From assembly GCA_017645275.1 (NCBI GenBank), contig JAGCPH010000037.1:93783-139892 (forward strand): 46,110 nt of DNA, written 5' to 3'. The first letter of the stretch is position 1. Each line of letters opens with the position of its first letter. A model generated the notes under the pieces. The model was not told where the DNA came from. It searched no databases and was given only the letters and a program-made list of their open reading frames with translations. A program made the translations under genes and the position numbers. Shown in pieces: positions 34,147 to 42,017 of the stretch. This DNA is from Bacteroidales bacterium. GTDB lineage: Bacteria; Bacteroidota; Bacteroidia; Bacteroidales; F082.

Positions 34147-34766
34147 CAGAATAAAAATCCAATTTCAAAATGCAAGTCTCTCATTGTCAACTTGTTATTG
34201 TCTTTCGACATCAGATTTGAAAAGAAATCGTCGTATGCCACCATAAACTGCAGAGTGCTATGGTTGAGCACCTCCATCTCCATGCCAAGATGCACTATCA
34301 AAGAGCTGCAGATGTCGCGGTAAGGATGTATATAATCACCTTTGTCGTGCTTGCTGGCTAGAATATTGAAGCCGTAACCGATTTCTCCGACAATGCGGAA
34401 ACGGTCGGCAATAGCATCGGTGCGCATCTTCAACATCAACGGGATCTGCAGATATGTATTGTTCATATTTCTGTCTTCAATAATCTCAACTCCAAACTCA
34501 TCGACAACCTTATATTTGTACGAAAGCGTATTGCCCACGACACTGAATCCCGATGAAAAACCATAGTTTTCACCAAAATAATAAATTCCTGTAAAGCCAA
34601 ACTGGTAGCTGAATCCGGTGTCTTTGCTCACAACATTCTTGTCGGACGAACCTAAAAATCCCACACCGAGTCCACCTTTCAAACCCAATTGATACTCATA
34701 ACGTTGCGCTGATGCGACGAAGGAAAGTAACACTGTGAAAAGCAATAAGCAAAATTTCTTTTTCAT
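34146..34766 (-). CDS. Outer-membrane beta-barrel protein
   Basis: A 206-residue protein starting at ATG 34766 (MKKKFCLLLFTVLLSFVASA, signal peptide ending ASAQ); the upstream ATG at 34805 would place 13 polar residues in front of it and overlaps the promoter. The body has alternating amphipathic strands (YEYQLGLKGGLGVGFLGS, YQFGFTGIYYFGEN) and ends in Phe (HFEIGFLF), as in PorT-like or OmpW-type barrels. Coupled to the nitrilase-like gene. It faces a second barrel gene (34849), with the two promoters overlapping. Confidence 0.82.
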   Translation of the reverse strand: MKKKFCLLLFTVLLSFVASAQRYEYQLGLKGGLGVGFLGSSDKNVVSKDTGFSYQFGFTGIYYFGENYGFSSGFSVVGNTLSYKYKVVDEFGVEIIEDRNMNNTYLQIPLMLKMRTDAIADRFRIVGEIGYGFNILASKHDKGDYIHPYRDICSSLIVHLGMEMEVLNHSTLQFMVAYDDFFSNLMSKDNNKLTMRDLHFEIGFLF

Positions 34767-34794
34767 ATTTTGTCGAACATTTAATTTTTTTAAA

Positions 34795-34810
34795 TATCTT
34801 TGCAAAAATA
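34795..34810. promoter_or_regulatory. Face-to-face -7 boxes between two barrel genes
   Basis: TATCTTTG on the plus strand (34795-34802) is directly followed by CAAAAATA (34803-34810), which is TATTTTTG on the minus strand. The first serves the gene at 34849 and the second the gene starting at 34766. The 16 bases form a near-palindrome, so polymerase cannot occupy both at once. Confidence 0.6.
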
Positions 34811-34848
34811 ATAAAAATTAGTAGAACAATATTAAAATTTTTAAAAAT

Positions 34849-35532
34849 ATGAAGAAATTATTACTCGTTTTAGCAGTTGTTTTCTTCGCCAACGTGGCAA
34901 GAGCAGAAGGTTTCGGTTTCTGCATCGGACCGAAAGTCGGTTATCAGACAACTAAGCTTTCATTGGAAAAAGCTGAAATCAAGAAAGGTTTTTCAGACCA
35001 TCTCACAGTTGGTGTCTTCGGAAGAATCACCATCAACAACTTCATCATCCAGCCTGAATTGTTATGGTTCAAGAGCGGTCAGGTGTTCAATTTCGAAGTT
35101 GATCCTTCGGTCAATGTCAACAACGGCGTCAACGTCGCCCTCAACCCAACAGTAACACTCACCAGACAAAACCTCGCATTCCCGATCTTCCTCGGCTATC
35201 AGATAGACGGTGGCATCCTGAAACTGAGAGCCAACGTGGGTCCTGTGATGTATTTCGTTCTGAATCAGAAGCAAACTGTCGACAATGATGGCAACACTCA
35301 GAGTGTTGATTTCGACAACCTTGACGCAAAAGGCATGACATGGGGCGCAGCTCTCAACATCGGTCTCGACGTGTGGAAACTCACTCTCGACGTCAACTAC
35401 AGCTTCGGTCTCTCCAATTTCTTCAAATCGGACGATGTCAACTGGAGTGTGGGACAATACAGCGGCAGTGTCCATCTCGACAAGACAAAACAGAACGTGT
35501 TTACCATAACTCTTGGCCTCAAGTTCTTGTAA
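34849..35532 (+). CDS. Outer-membrane beta-barrel protein (PorT-like)
   Basis: A 227-residue protein with signal peptide MKKLLLVLAVVFFANVARA. The mature part is a small beta-barrel: FCIGPKVGYQTTKLSLEKAE, LTVGVFGRITINNFIIQPEL, LAFPIFLGYQIDG, and repeated amphipathic strands to the end NVFTITLGLKFL. Such proteins are annotated as outer-membrane beta-barrel or porin-family proteins in Bacteroidetes. The function is unknown; it could be a channel or a small receptor. The aminopeptidase gene starts 1 base after its stop, so the two are co-transcribed. Confidence 0.82.
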   Translation: MKKLLLVLAVVFFANVARAEGFGFCIGPKVGYQTTKLSLEKAEIKKGFSDHLTVGVFGRITINNFIIQPELLWFKSGQVFNFEVDPSVNVNNGVNVALNPTVTLTRQNLAFPIFLGYQIDGGILKLRANVGPVMYFVLNQKQTVDNDGNTQSVDFDNLDAKGMTWGAALNIGLDVWKLTLDVNYSFGLSNFFKSDDVNWSVGQYSGSVHLDKTKQNVFTITLGLKFL

Positions 35533-35533
35533 A

Positions 35534-36817
35534 ATGTCAGTAACAAGCCTACCAAGTGCGCTTTTTGTAAGAAATCGCAGGAATTTCGCCTCGATGATGA
35601 CAAAAGGCGCTCTTGCTGTATTCACTGCCAACGAGGAGATGCCTCGCAACGGTGACCAGTGCTACCCTTTCCGCCAGAATTCCGACTTCTTCTACCTCAC
35701 CGGAATCGACAGAGAGGGGGCATACCTTATTATATACCCCGACCATCCGAAACCCGAGATGCGCGAGATTCTCTTCATCGAGCCTTACAGCGAGACGAAA
35801 GCCATCTGGCGAGGCGAGATGCTCGACGCAAAACAAGCGAAAACCATCTCGGGATGCCCAAACGTGATGTACGCCGACAGCTTCAACGACGTGCTTAAAG
35901 AATTGATACTCAGCAGCTCAAAGGTATATCTCAACCTTTACGAATACGCACGCTTCGAGACCAAAGTGTCGACAATACAAGACCGTTTCGTGAAGGAGAT
36001 AAAAGAGCAATATCCGCTCCACACCTTCGACCGCTCAGCTCCGATTTTAAATAAACTTCGCAAAATAAAATCTCCAGAGGAGATCGAAGTCATAAAACAC
36101 GCCTGCGACATCACCGGGAAAGCGTTTTTACATTGCTTAAACACTGTAAAACCTGGACGATACGAATACGAGATGCAAGCCGAAATGGAATACATCTTCA
36201 AGATGAACAACGCCTCGGGTCACGCTTTCCACCCTATCGTCGCCGGCGGCAAAAACGCCTGCTGTCTGCACTATTCGAAAAACGATAGCATATTGAACGA
36301 CAATGAGTTACTGCTCTTCGATATGGGTTGCGAATACCAAAACTACGCCTCCGACCTGAGCAGGACAATACCTATTAACGGTAAGTTCACGCCACGACAA
36401 AAAGAGTGTTACGAGGCCGTATTGAGGGTGAAAAAAAAGATTACAAAGCTTTATAAAGTTGGCCATACCATCGACGAGATAAACCAGACGACCTATCAGC
36501 TAATGGAGAAAGAGATGATAAAACTTGGCCTCTTTACCCAGCAAGACGTTGATAATCAAGATCCTGCGAATCCACTGTACCGTAAGTACCTCATGCATGG
36601 CATGGCACATCACATCGGACTGGACTGCCACGACAACCTCGACAAATACGAGCCTTTCGCTCCAGGCATGATACTCTCGTGCGAGCCAGGCCTCTACATC
36701 CGCGAGGAAGGCATCGGAATACGTCTCGAAGACGACATCTTAATCACTGATAATGAGCCAGTTAACTTATTTGGAGACTTGGCAATAGAACCAGATGTCA
36801 TTTCGAGCGCAACGTAG
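35534..36817 (+). CDS. pepP: Xaa-Pro aminopeptidase (M24B), C-terminus formed by a repeat
   Basis: A 427-residue enzyme from ATG 35534. The N-terminal creatinase-like domain (FRQNSDFFYLTGIDREGAYL) is followed by the pita-bread catalytic domain. The metal ligands are all visible: LLFDMGCEYQNYASDLSRTI (two Asp), MHGMAHHIGLDCHD (His), LSCEPGLYIREEGI (Glu) and IRLEDDILIT (Glu). It removes N-terminal residues preceding proline. The last residues DVISSAT and the stop codon come from the GTCATTTCGA repeat at 36797, so the native C-terminus was altered or extended by that element. The catalytic core is unaffected. Confidence 0.92.
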   Translation: MSVTSLPSALFVRNRRNFASMMTKGALAVFTANEEMPRNGDQCYPFRQNSDFFYLTGIDREGAYLIIYPDHPKPEMREILFIEPYSETKAIWRGEMLDAKQAKTISGCPNVMYADSFNDVLKELILSSSKVYLNLYEYARFETKVSTIQDRFVKEIKEQYPLHTFDRSAPILNKLRKIKSPEEIEVIKHACDITGKAFLHCLNTVKPGRYEYEMQAEMEYIFKMNNASGHAFHPIVAGGKNACCLHYSKNDSILNDNELLLFDMGCEYQNYASDLSRTIPINGKFTPRQKECYEAVLRVKKKITKLYKVGHTIDEINQTTYQLMEKEMIKLGLFTQQDVDNQDPANPLYRKYLMHGMAHHIGLDCHDNLDKYEPFAPGMILSCEPGLYIREEGIGIRLEDDILITDNEPVNLFGDLAIEPDVISSAT

Positions 36818-36906
36818 TGAAGTCGAGAAATCACCGCCAATCAATTGATTCTGAACAATTATATGCCGGTGATTTCTCCATTCCGCTTCGCTTCAGTCGA
36901 AATGAC
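36797..36906. repeat. Complete GTCATTTCGA palindromic repeat overlapping the pepP end
   Basis: The left arm starts GTCATTTCGAGCGCAACG, then GTCGAGAAATCACCG. The right arm reads CGGTGATTTCTCCATT, then CAGTCGAAATGAC. The arms are inverted copies around a spacer of about 28 bases. The first arm codes for the final VISSAT of pepP. The structure could act as a transcript-end hairpin between pepP and the DUF5020 gene. Confidence 0.8.
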
Positions 36907-36939
36907 GCAAACAAAGTAAATTAAATAAAAATTATAAAA

Positions 36940-37701
36940 ATGAAAAGACTTTTATTATTCGCAGCTCTCGTAGCTACAGCATTCTGCGCAAAGGCACAGA
37001 CAAACATTCAGGAACAGTACGATTTTAACCGTGAGCACCTCACAACAACCTTGGAAATGTTCCAGCCAGACAATTGGGGAAGCACGTTCTTCTTCACCGA
37101 TATCTATCACCCAAACAACACCAACGGCCCGACAGGTTACTACACTGAGATTGCCCGTGGCTTGAACTTCTGGCAGAACACCAAGGCAGGCAACCTGAGC
37201 GCTCACGTGGAATGGAACGGCGGCCAGTTTGCCAACAACGCATGGCTCTTCGGTGCCGAGTACCTCTTCCATTCGAAAGACTACAGATACACACTTACAT
37301 GCGAGGTGTTGTACAAGACCATCGCCAAAGCCAAACAGGAGGTGCCGCTTCAGTTCACCATCGTGTGGGGCATCAGCGACTTATTTGGTGCTAAAGGCTT
37401 GACATTCAGTGGCTTCGCCGATTTCTGGTGGGAGACACTCCAATGGGCTCCAATCCTCGACGCTAACGGCGTGCAAGAGATCGATGCCAACGGCAATCCT
37501 ATGTTCGAGGAGACCACATGCGTGTTCATCAGCGAGCCACAGCTCTGGTACCGCGTCGGACAGTTCTTCAACTGCCCTAACCTCCACATCGGTGGCGAGA
37601 TAGAGTTGGCATACAACTTCGCAGGTGCTTGGCGCAAAGAATATGTCGACAACAAAGGCTTCAACGTGTCGCCTTGCCTCGGCTTGAAGTGGATATTCTA
37701 A
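36940..37701 (+). CDS. DUF5020-family outer-membrane protein
   Basis: A 253-residue protein with signal peptide MKRLLLFAALVATAFCAKAQ. It contains the DUF5020-like features TLEMFQPDNWGSTFFFTDIY, EIARGLNFW, HVEWNGGQFANNAWLFGAEY and VSPCLGLKWIF at the end. The family resembles nucleoside-specific Tsx-like channels and ends in Phe like barrels. An Asn/Asp-containing insertion (DANGVQEIDANGNPM) is near the C-terminal third. It is flanked by two M24 aminopeptidases of different subtype, so a peptide- or nucleoside-uptake context is possible. Function unproven. Confidence 0.8.
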   Translation: MKRLLLFAALVATAFCAKAQTNIQEQYDFNREHLTTTLEMFQPDNWGSTFFFTDIYHPNNTNGPTGYYTEIARGLNFWQNTKAGNLSAHVEWNGGQFANNAWLFGAEYLFHSKDYRYTLTCEVLYKTIAKAKQEVPLQFTIVWGISDLFGAKGLTFSGFADFWWETLQWAPILDANGVQEIDANGNPMFEETTCVFISEPQLWYRVGQFFNCPNLHIGGEIELAYNFAGAWRKEYVDNKGFNVSPCLGLKWIF

Positions 37702-37739
37702 TACATCAATCATTAGAAAATAATCAAAAAAAAAACACC

Positions 37740-39161
37740 ATGTTCAACAAAGAATTCTATATCAACCACAGAGCAGCCCTTAAGAAATTGATGCACAAGG
37801 GCTTGGCAATATTCGTGTCAAACGACGAGGCACCTCAAAACTACCCTGACAACACCTATCACTACCGTCAGGACAGTAATTTTGCCTATTTCTTCGGCCT
37901 GAATCACCCTGATTTAGTGGGCGTCATCGACTTCGAGAACGGTGAGGAGATACTCTTCGGCCAGGAAGTCACCATCGACGACATCATCTGGTGCGGTCCG
38001 CTGCCATCGTTGCAGGAACAAGGCGAGATGATTGGCATCAAAGACTGCCGCGATATCAACCGTTTCCCGGAATACATCCGCGAACAGATGGAGAAAGGCC
38101 GCATGATCCACATCACCCCACAATACCGTGGCGGCATGGCCATAAAAATCGCCAACTACATGGACATCGACGTTCATGAGGTGGAAAACTACGTCAGCCA
38201 GCTCCTCATCGAAGCCATCGTGAGCTTACGCGAAATCAAGAGCGATATCGAGATCCAAGAGATGGACAAGGCAGCCGACACTGCTTATTTCATGCAGACC
38301 ACAGCCATGAAGATGTGCAAGCCAGGTGTCATCGAGCAGAGAATCAGCGGCGCCATCGAAGGCATCGCCATAGCACGTGGCGGCATAGTGTCGTTCCCTA
38401 ACATCGTCAGCCAAGACGGACAGACGCTGCACAACCACTATCACGGCAACATCCTGAAAGAAGGCCGTATGATGGTGTGCGACTGCGGTGCCGAGACCGA
38501 GAACTACCTCGTCAGCGACTTCACCCGTACCACCCCAGTCGGCGGCAAGTTCAACTCACGCCAAAAAGACGTGTACGAGATAGTGTTGAAGGCTAACATG
38601 GAAGTGGCAAAGAACACCAAGCCAGGCATCCGTTACATGGAGATGCACAAACTCGCGGTACGCACGCTCATCGAGGGCTTGCAGGGCATCGGCCTGATGA
38701 AAGGCAACGTCGACGACGCTCTCGCAGTAGGCGCACATTTCTTATTCATGCCTCACGGCCTCGGACACATGCTCGGCATGGACGTGCATGACATGGAAGG
38801 CCTCGGCGAGATCAACGTGGGCTACAACAAAGAGACTCCACGTTCGAAGCAGGAAGGATTCAGCTGCCTCCGCTGCGGTAAGGTGCTGAAACCAGGTTTC
38901 GTGGTCACCGACGAGCCAGGATGCTACTTCATCCCTACACTGATTGACATCTGGAAATCACAAGGAAAACATAAGGATTTCATCAACTACGACAAGCTTG
39001 AGACATTCAAAGACTTCGGCGGAATCCGCATCGAAGACGACCTCCTCATCACCGAGACAGGCAACAGAATCTTGGGCAAACCTATCCCGAAGACCGTCGA
39101 AGACGTTGAGAGATGCTGCGCCGAAGACAACGGCGGAATCCACATCCCTGGGGTTTTCTAA
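37740..39161 (+). CDS. Aminopeptidase P-type M24 peptidase
   Basis: A 473-residue enzyme from ATG 37740 (MFNKEFYINH); longer frames upstream overlap the DUF5020 gene and are rejected. The N-terminal domain has NTYHYRQDSNFAYFFGLNHP. The catalytic domain has the metal ligands in VCDCGAETENYLVSDFTRT (two Asp), MPHGLGHMLGMDVHDM (His), VTDEPGCYFIP (Glu) and IRIEDDLLIT (Glu). It is of the longer aminopeptidase-P type compared with pepP at 35534; the two are distant paralogues. It probably acts in the cytosol on proline-containing peptides. GC-rich and core-like. The next gene starts 5 bases after its stop. Confidence 0.9.
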   Translation: MFNKEFYINHRAALKKLMHKGLAIFVSNDEAPQNYPDNTYHYRQDSNFAYFFGLNHPDLVGVIDFENGEEILFGQEVTIDDIIWCGPLPSLQEQGEMIGIKDCRDINRFPEYIREQMEKGRMIHITPQYRGGMAIKIANYMDIDVHEVENYVSQLLIEAIVSLREIKSDIEIQEMDKAADTAYFMQTTAMKMCKPGVIEQRISGAIEGIAIARGGIVSFPNIVSQDGQTLHNHYHGNILKEGRMMVCDCGAETENYLVSDFTRTTPVGGKFNSRQKDVYEIVLKANMEVAKNTKPGIRYMEMHKLAVRTLIEGLQGIGLMKGNVDDALAVGAHFLFMPHGLGHMLGMDVHDMEGLGEINVGYNKETPRSKQEGFSCLRCGKVLKPGFVVTDEPGCYFIPTLIDIWKSQGKHKDFINYDKLETFKDFGGIRIEDDLLITETGNRILGKPIPKTVEDVERCCAEDNGGIHIPGVF

Positions 39162-39166
39162 ATAAA

Positions 39167-40768
39167 ATGAAAAGACTTCTTGTCTTATCGTTACTATTGG
39201 TATTGGCGATATCGCTGGTCGGACAGACGTTTGATTTCGAGCGTCTGCCCGACCTTAATATACCTCGCGCCGGACATAACGTGTTTTATGTCAACGACGA
39301 GCTGACGGTGGTCGGCGGTCACACCTCGGGATTTGTTATGACACCGACAGCCGAATATTTCAGCGACGGCACATGGCATACGATTTCTACGGTTTATCAT
39401 CATGACGACGGGATGGCGGTGGTTATGAGCGACGGCCAGAGGGTACTCCTCGCAGGAGGTCACGACAAGAACCTCGGCATCGGACAGAGCTTCGAGGCGG
39501 AGATGTACAACAGCTTGACGCACACCTTCGAAGGCTTCGGCAGTCTCGAGCGCAACAGAGCGCTGGCACAAGGCGTAGAACTCACTGACGGACAAGTACT
39601 GATATCGGGCAACCACAAAGACAACGATGGTTTTGAAGTGTTCGACGGCAAGAAGTCTTTTAGTTTCGTAAAAGATGTAAGCATTTGGCGCTCATCGCCT
39701 TACATATTGCCAATTAAAAACGGCGATGTCATCTCTTTCGGCTCCGTCTGGCGCGGAAGTTTCGAGCCTTGTGACACCGTCGACCGCCTCAATGGCGAGC
39801 CGTTCACCGTGCCGCTGCTGAACGATTGGATGCCATTTTTGTACGACCAAAGCAACCATGCCAACGAATCGTTTATCGGAGATGAAGCCACTGGCGACTA
39901 CTCCTATCTCATTGCGGCAAAGAATTTTAATGGCGAAGTTGCCTTCATCCATGTTAAAGACACCGTTTTTTCGCTTTTGGAGACCACAATTCCAGTGCCT
40001 ACGATGACGGAATTTGGAAGCATAAAATATGACCGTCCCGCCATCGCCGACCGCAGTGCAAAACGTGCATATTTGGTAGGAAACGACACCACAAACCGAG
40101 TTTATGTAGTAGCGGTTGAATACGACAAGCATCCTGCTCCGCTCACCTTATATAATATCGGTCCTTTGGAAGATTTCGGCGATGCCACTCCTGTTTTGAC
40201 ACCCGACGGCAACCTCATTATCGCAGGAGGCATTATCGACGACAACTTCGCGCCTTTGGCCTCGGTGTGGCTGATACATATTGGCACTGAAAAAGCCTTG
40301 GTGGAGGCCGAAACCAGCCGTGATTTGACTTGGCTTTGGGTGCTTGGCAGCTTTTTGTTGGCAGTGGCGATTATCGCGGCTATCCGATACGACATGCGGC
40401 ATCGCTCCAAGCCTGAATCTGACGCCACATCCAATGAGTTGATAGCTCGCATCATCCAGCTGATGGAAACGCAGCAAGTTTATCTTAACCAAGATTTGAA
40501 GGTTAAAGATGTTGCCGATTCGCTTAATGTATCCAGCAACACCATCTCTGCATGCATCAACGCGCAAAAAGGCTGTTCGTTCAACCAGTTTGTGAACGAA
40601 TATCGTGTGGAGCACGCCAAGAAGCTGCTCAGCGAGGCCACCGACATTAAGATCTCCCACATCTGCTACGAGTCGGGATTTGCCTCTGAGGCGACCTTCT
40701 TCAGAGTTTTTAAAACCACCACAGGACTAACTCCAAAGGAGTGGTGTGCAAACTCAAGTATCAAGTAA
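39167..40768 (+). CDS. Membrane one-component regulator: Kelch-like sensor, TM, AraC DNA-binding domain
   Basis: A 533-residue protein from ATG 39167 (MKRLLVLSLLLVLAISLVGQ, signal peptide or first TM). Residues about 22-380 form a periplasmic beta-propeller-like domain with Kelch-style turns (VVGGHTSGFVMTPTAEYF, VLLAGGHDKN, LIIAGGIIDDN). One TM helix follows at about 387-408 (WVLGSFLLAVAIIAAI). The C-terminal part (about 430-530) is an AraC-type double HTH: LKVKDVADSLNVSSNTISAC and ISHICYESGFASEATFFRVF. It resembles the output half of Bacteroidetes hybrid sensors but lacks kinase and receiver domains. It senses an envelope signal and directly controls genes, probably the secreted-protein genes downstream. 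Confidence 0.85.
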   Translation: MKRLLVLSLLLVLAISLVGQTFDFERLPDLNIPRAGHNVFYVNDELTVVGGHTSGFVMTPTAEYFSDGTWHTISTVYHHDDGMAVVMSDGQRVLLAGGHDKNLGIGQSFEAEMYNSLTHTFEGFGSLERNRALAQGVELTDGQVLISGNHKDNDGFEVFDGKKSFSFVKDVSIWRSSPYILPIKNGDVISFGSVWRGSFEPCDTVDRLNGEPFTVPLLNDWMPFLYDQSNHANESFIGDEATGDYSYLIAAKNFNGEVAFIHVKDTVFSLLETTIPVPTMTEFGSIKYDRPAIADRSAKRAYLVGNDTTNRVYVVAVEYDKHPAPLTLYNIGPLEDFGDATPVLTPDGNLIIAGGIIDDNFAPLASVWLIHIGTEKALVEAETSRDLTWLWVLGSFLLAVAIIAAIRYDMRHRSKPESDATSNELIARIIQLMETQQVYLNQDLKVKDVADSLNVSSNTISACINAQKGCSFNQFVNEYRVEHAKKLLSEATDIKISHICYESGFASEATFFRVFKTTTGLTPKEWCANSSIK

Positions 40769-40814
40769 TTTACGTTAATCGATACTTAAGAAAGTTCAAT
40801 TTGTAAACAAAAAA

Positions 40815-40866
40815 CTCTCATTTTACACAATCGACTCTCAATATGCAAAATGAGAGTCGATTTTTT
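40815..40866 (+). promoter_or_regulatory. Mutually exclusive hairpins, one a terminator
   Basis: Terminator form: ATCGACTCTCA (40830-40840) pairs with TGAGAGTCGAT (40851-40861), followed by T5. Alternative form: CTCTCATTTT (40815-40824) pairs with AAAATGAGAG (40847-40856). Both use 40851-40856 and cannot coexist, as in attenuators. It may simply terminate the regulator gene. Confidence 0.6.
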
Positions 40867-40899
40867 GTGCTTTGACACCTCTGTCTCAAAGCTTTTATT

Positions 40900-40907
40900 T
40901 AGTTTTG
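40900..40907 (+). promoter_or_regulatory. -7 box of the beta-helix gene
   Basis: TAGTTTTG followed by CAA, 38 bases before the ATG at 40946. A TTTG at 40871-40874 is somewhat too far (25-base spacer) for an ideal -33 element. A candidate target of the upstream AraC-type regulator. Confidence 0.5.
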
Positions 40908-40945
40908 CAACTTCCTATTTTTAAAATTATTAAATCAAACATACA

Positions 40946-41998
40946 ATGAAAACTAAAAGCTTTATCCTTTCAGTGATTGCACTGTGCTGCATGACGATGG
41001 CACAGGCTCAAAAAACCGATGTCATGACCGCCACCTTGCAACATGGCGACAACGTGACCGTATTCACAACCCAGACGGCTTTTGCCAATGCATACGCCGC
41101 AGCCGTTGATGGCGATGTGATTACACTTTCTCCTGGACAATTTAATGCGACGAACCTCACCAAATCGGTAAACATCTATGGCTCTGGGTTTGAAGAAGAT
41201 GAGACCAATGGTACTGGAATTACCCAGATTAACGGCAATCTGAATATTGGAGTGACTGACGAAACCTTGAGCAATGTTCATATTGAGGGTGTGTATTTCT
41301 ATGATTACGTTATCAATAACGAATCTTCCCCTCTGACTAATGTAACTATCAAAAAATGCAGTTTTAGACGTGATATAAGTATTCGCAGTGAAATTACAAA
41401 CGTCACTTTCTGCGATTGCTATACATGTTCCATATACGGCATTTCTGACATTATGGCCACTAACTTATTGGTGACAAATTGTTATGTCAACGGTTGTGTG
41501 AGAGCATTCCAATTGGGAAGCACGGTACTCATTGACCATTGCATTATCACTGGTTTCATTGCTGTATATTCGAGTGGCAATATAACTGGAGATTTAGCCT
41601 GCTCAGCTTTTACCTGGAAAAACTGTGTTTTCACATGGTGGAATTCTACTTCCCAGTGGAGTAATTATAATTATAATAGAGTTGGCGTAGGTGCTACTGT
41701 CTATAATTGTATTTACAGACAACACATGGGCAATATTTCTTTTACGTCATATGACCTCATACAAGTTGAAAGGGGTACCCAAATTTTTAGCGATGCTAAC
41801 AATGATACATATACCCCAACCAGAACCTTTACACTGATACAACCAACAGTATGGCTTGGCACGGATGGGACACAAATTGGCGTCAGCGGAGGCAACTATC
41901 CTTGGAGCAGAGTGCCGGCAACGCCTGTAGTGAAAAGCCTGCAGCTTGATGTTGATGGTACAAATCTGAATGTAACTTTCGATGCGGAGACACGCTAA
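40946..41998 (+). CDS. Secreted right-handed beta-helix-like protein
   Basis: A 350-residue protein with signal peptide MKTKSFILSVIALCCMTMAQ. The body shows beta-helix rungs: VDGDVITLSPGQFNATNLTK, VNIYGSGFEEDE, NVTIKKCSFRRDISIRSEI, NVTFCDCYTCSIYGI and NLLVTNCYVNGC, as in surface and pectate-lyase-like proteins. The C-terminus VKSLQLDVDGTNLNVTFDAE is a short beta segment without a T9SS sorting domain. The next gene, which does carry one, starts 20 bases later, so the two form one transcription unit. Function unknown; no catalytic residues are recognised. Codon use is core-like. Confidence 0.82.
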   Translation: MKTKSFILSVIALCCMTMAQAQKTDVMTATLQHGDNVTVFTTQTAFANAYAAAVDGDVITLSPGQFNATNLTKSVNIYGSGFEEDETNGTGITQINGNLNIGVTDETLSNVHIEGVYFYDYVINNESSPLTNVTIKKCSFRRDISIRSEITNVTFCDCYTCSIYGISDIMATNLLVTNCYVNGCVRAFQLGSTVLIDHCIITGFIAVYSSGNITGDLACSAFTWKNCVFTWWNSTSQWSNYNYNRVGVGATVYNCIYRQHMGNISFTSYDLIQVERGTQIFSDANNDTYTPTRTFTLIQPTVWLGTDGTQIGVSGGNYPWSRVPATPVVKSLQLDVDGTNLNVTFDAETR

Positions 41999-42017
41999 CC
42001 ATTATTTGCAAACGACT

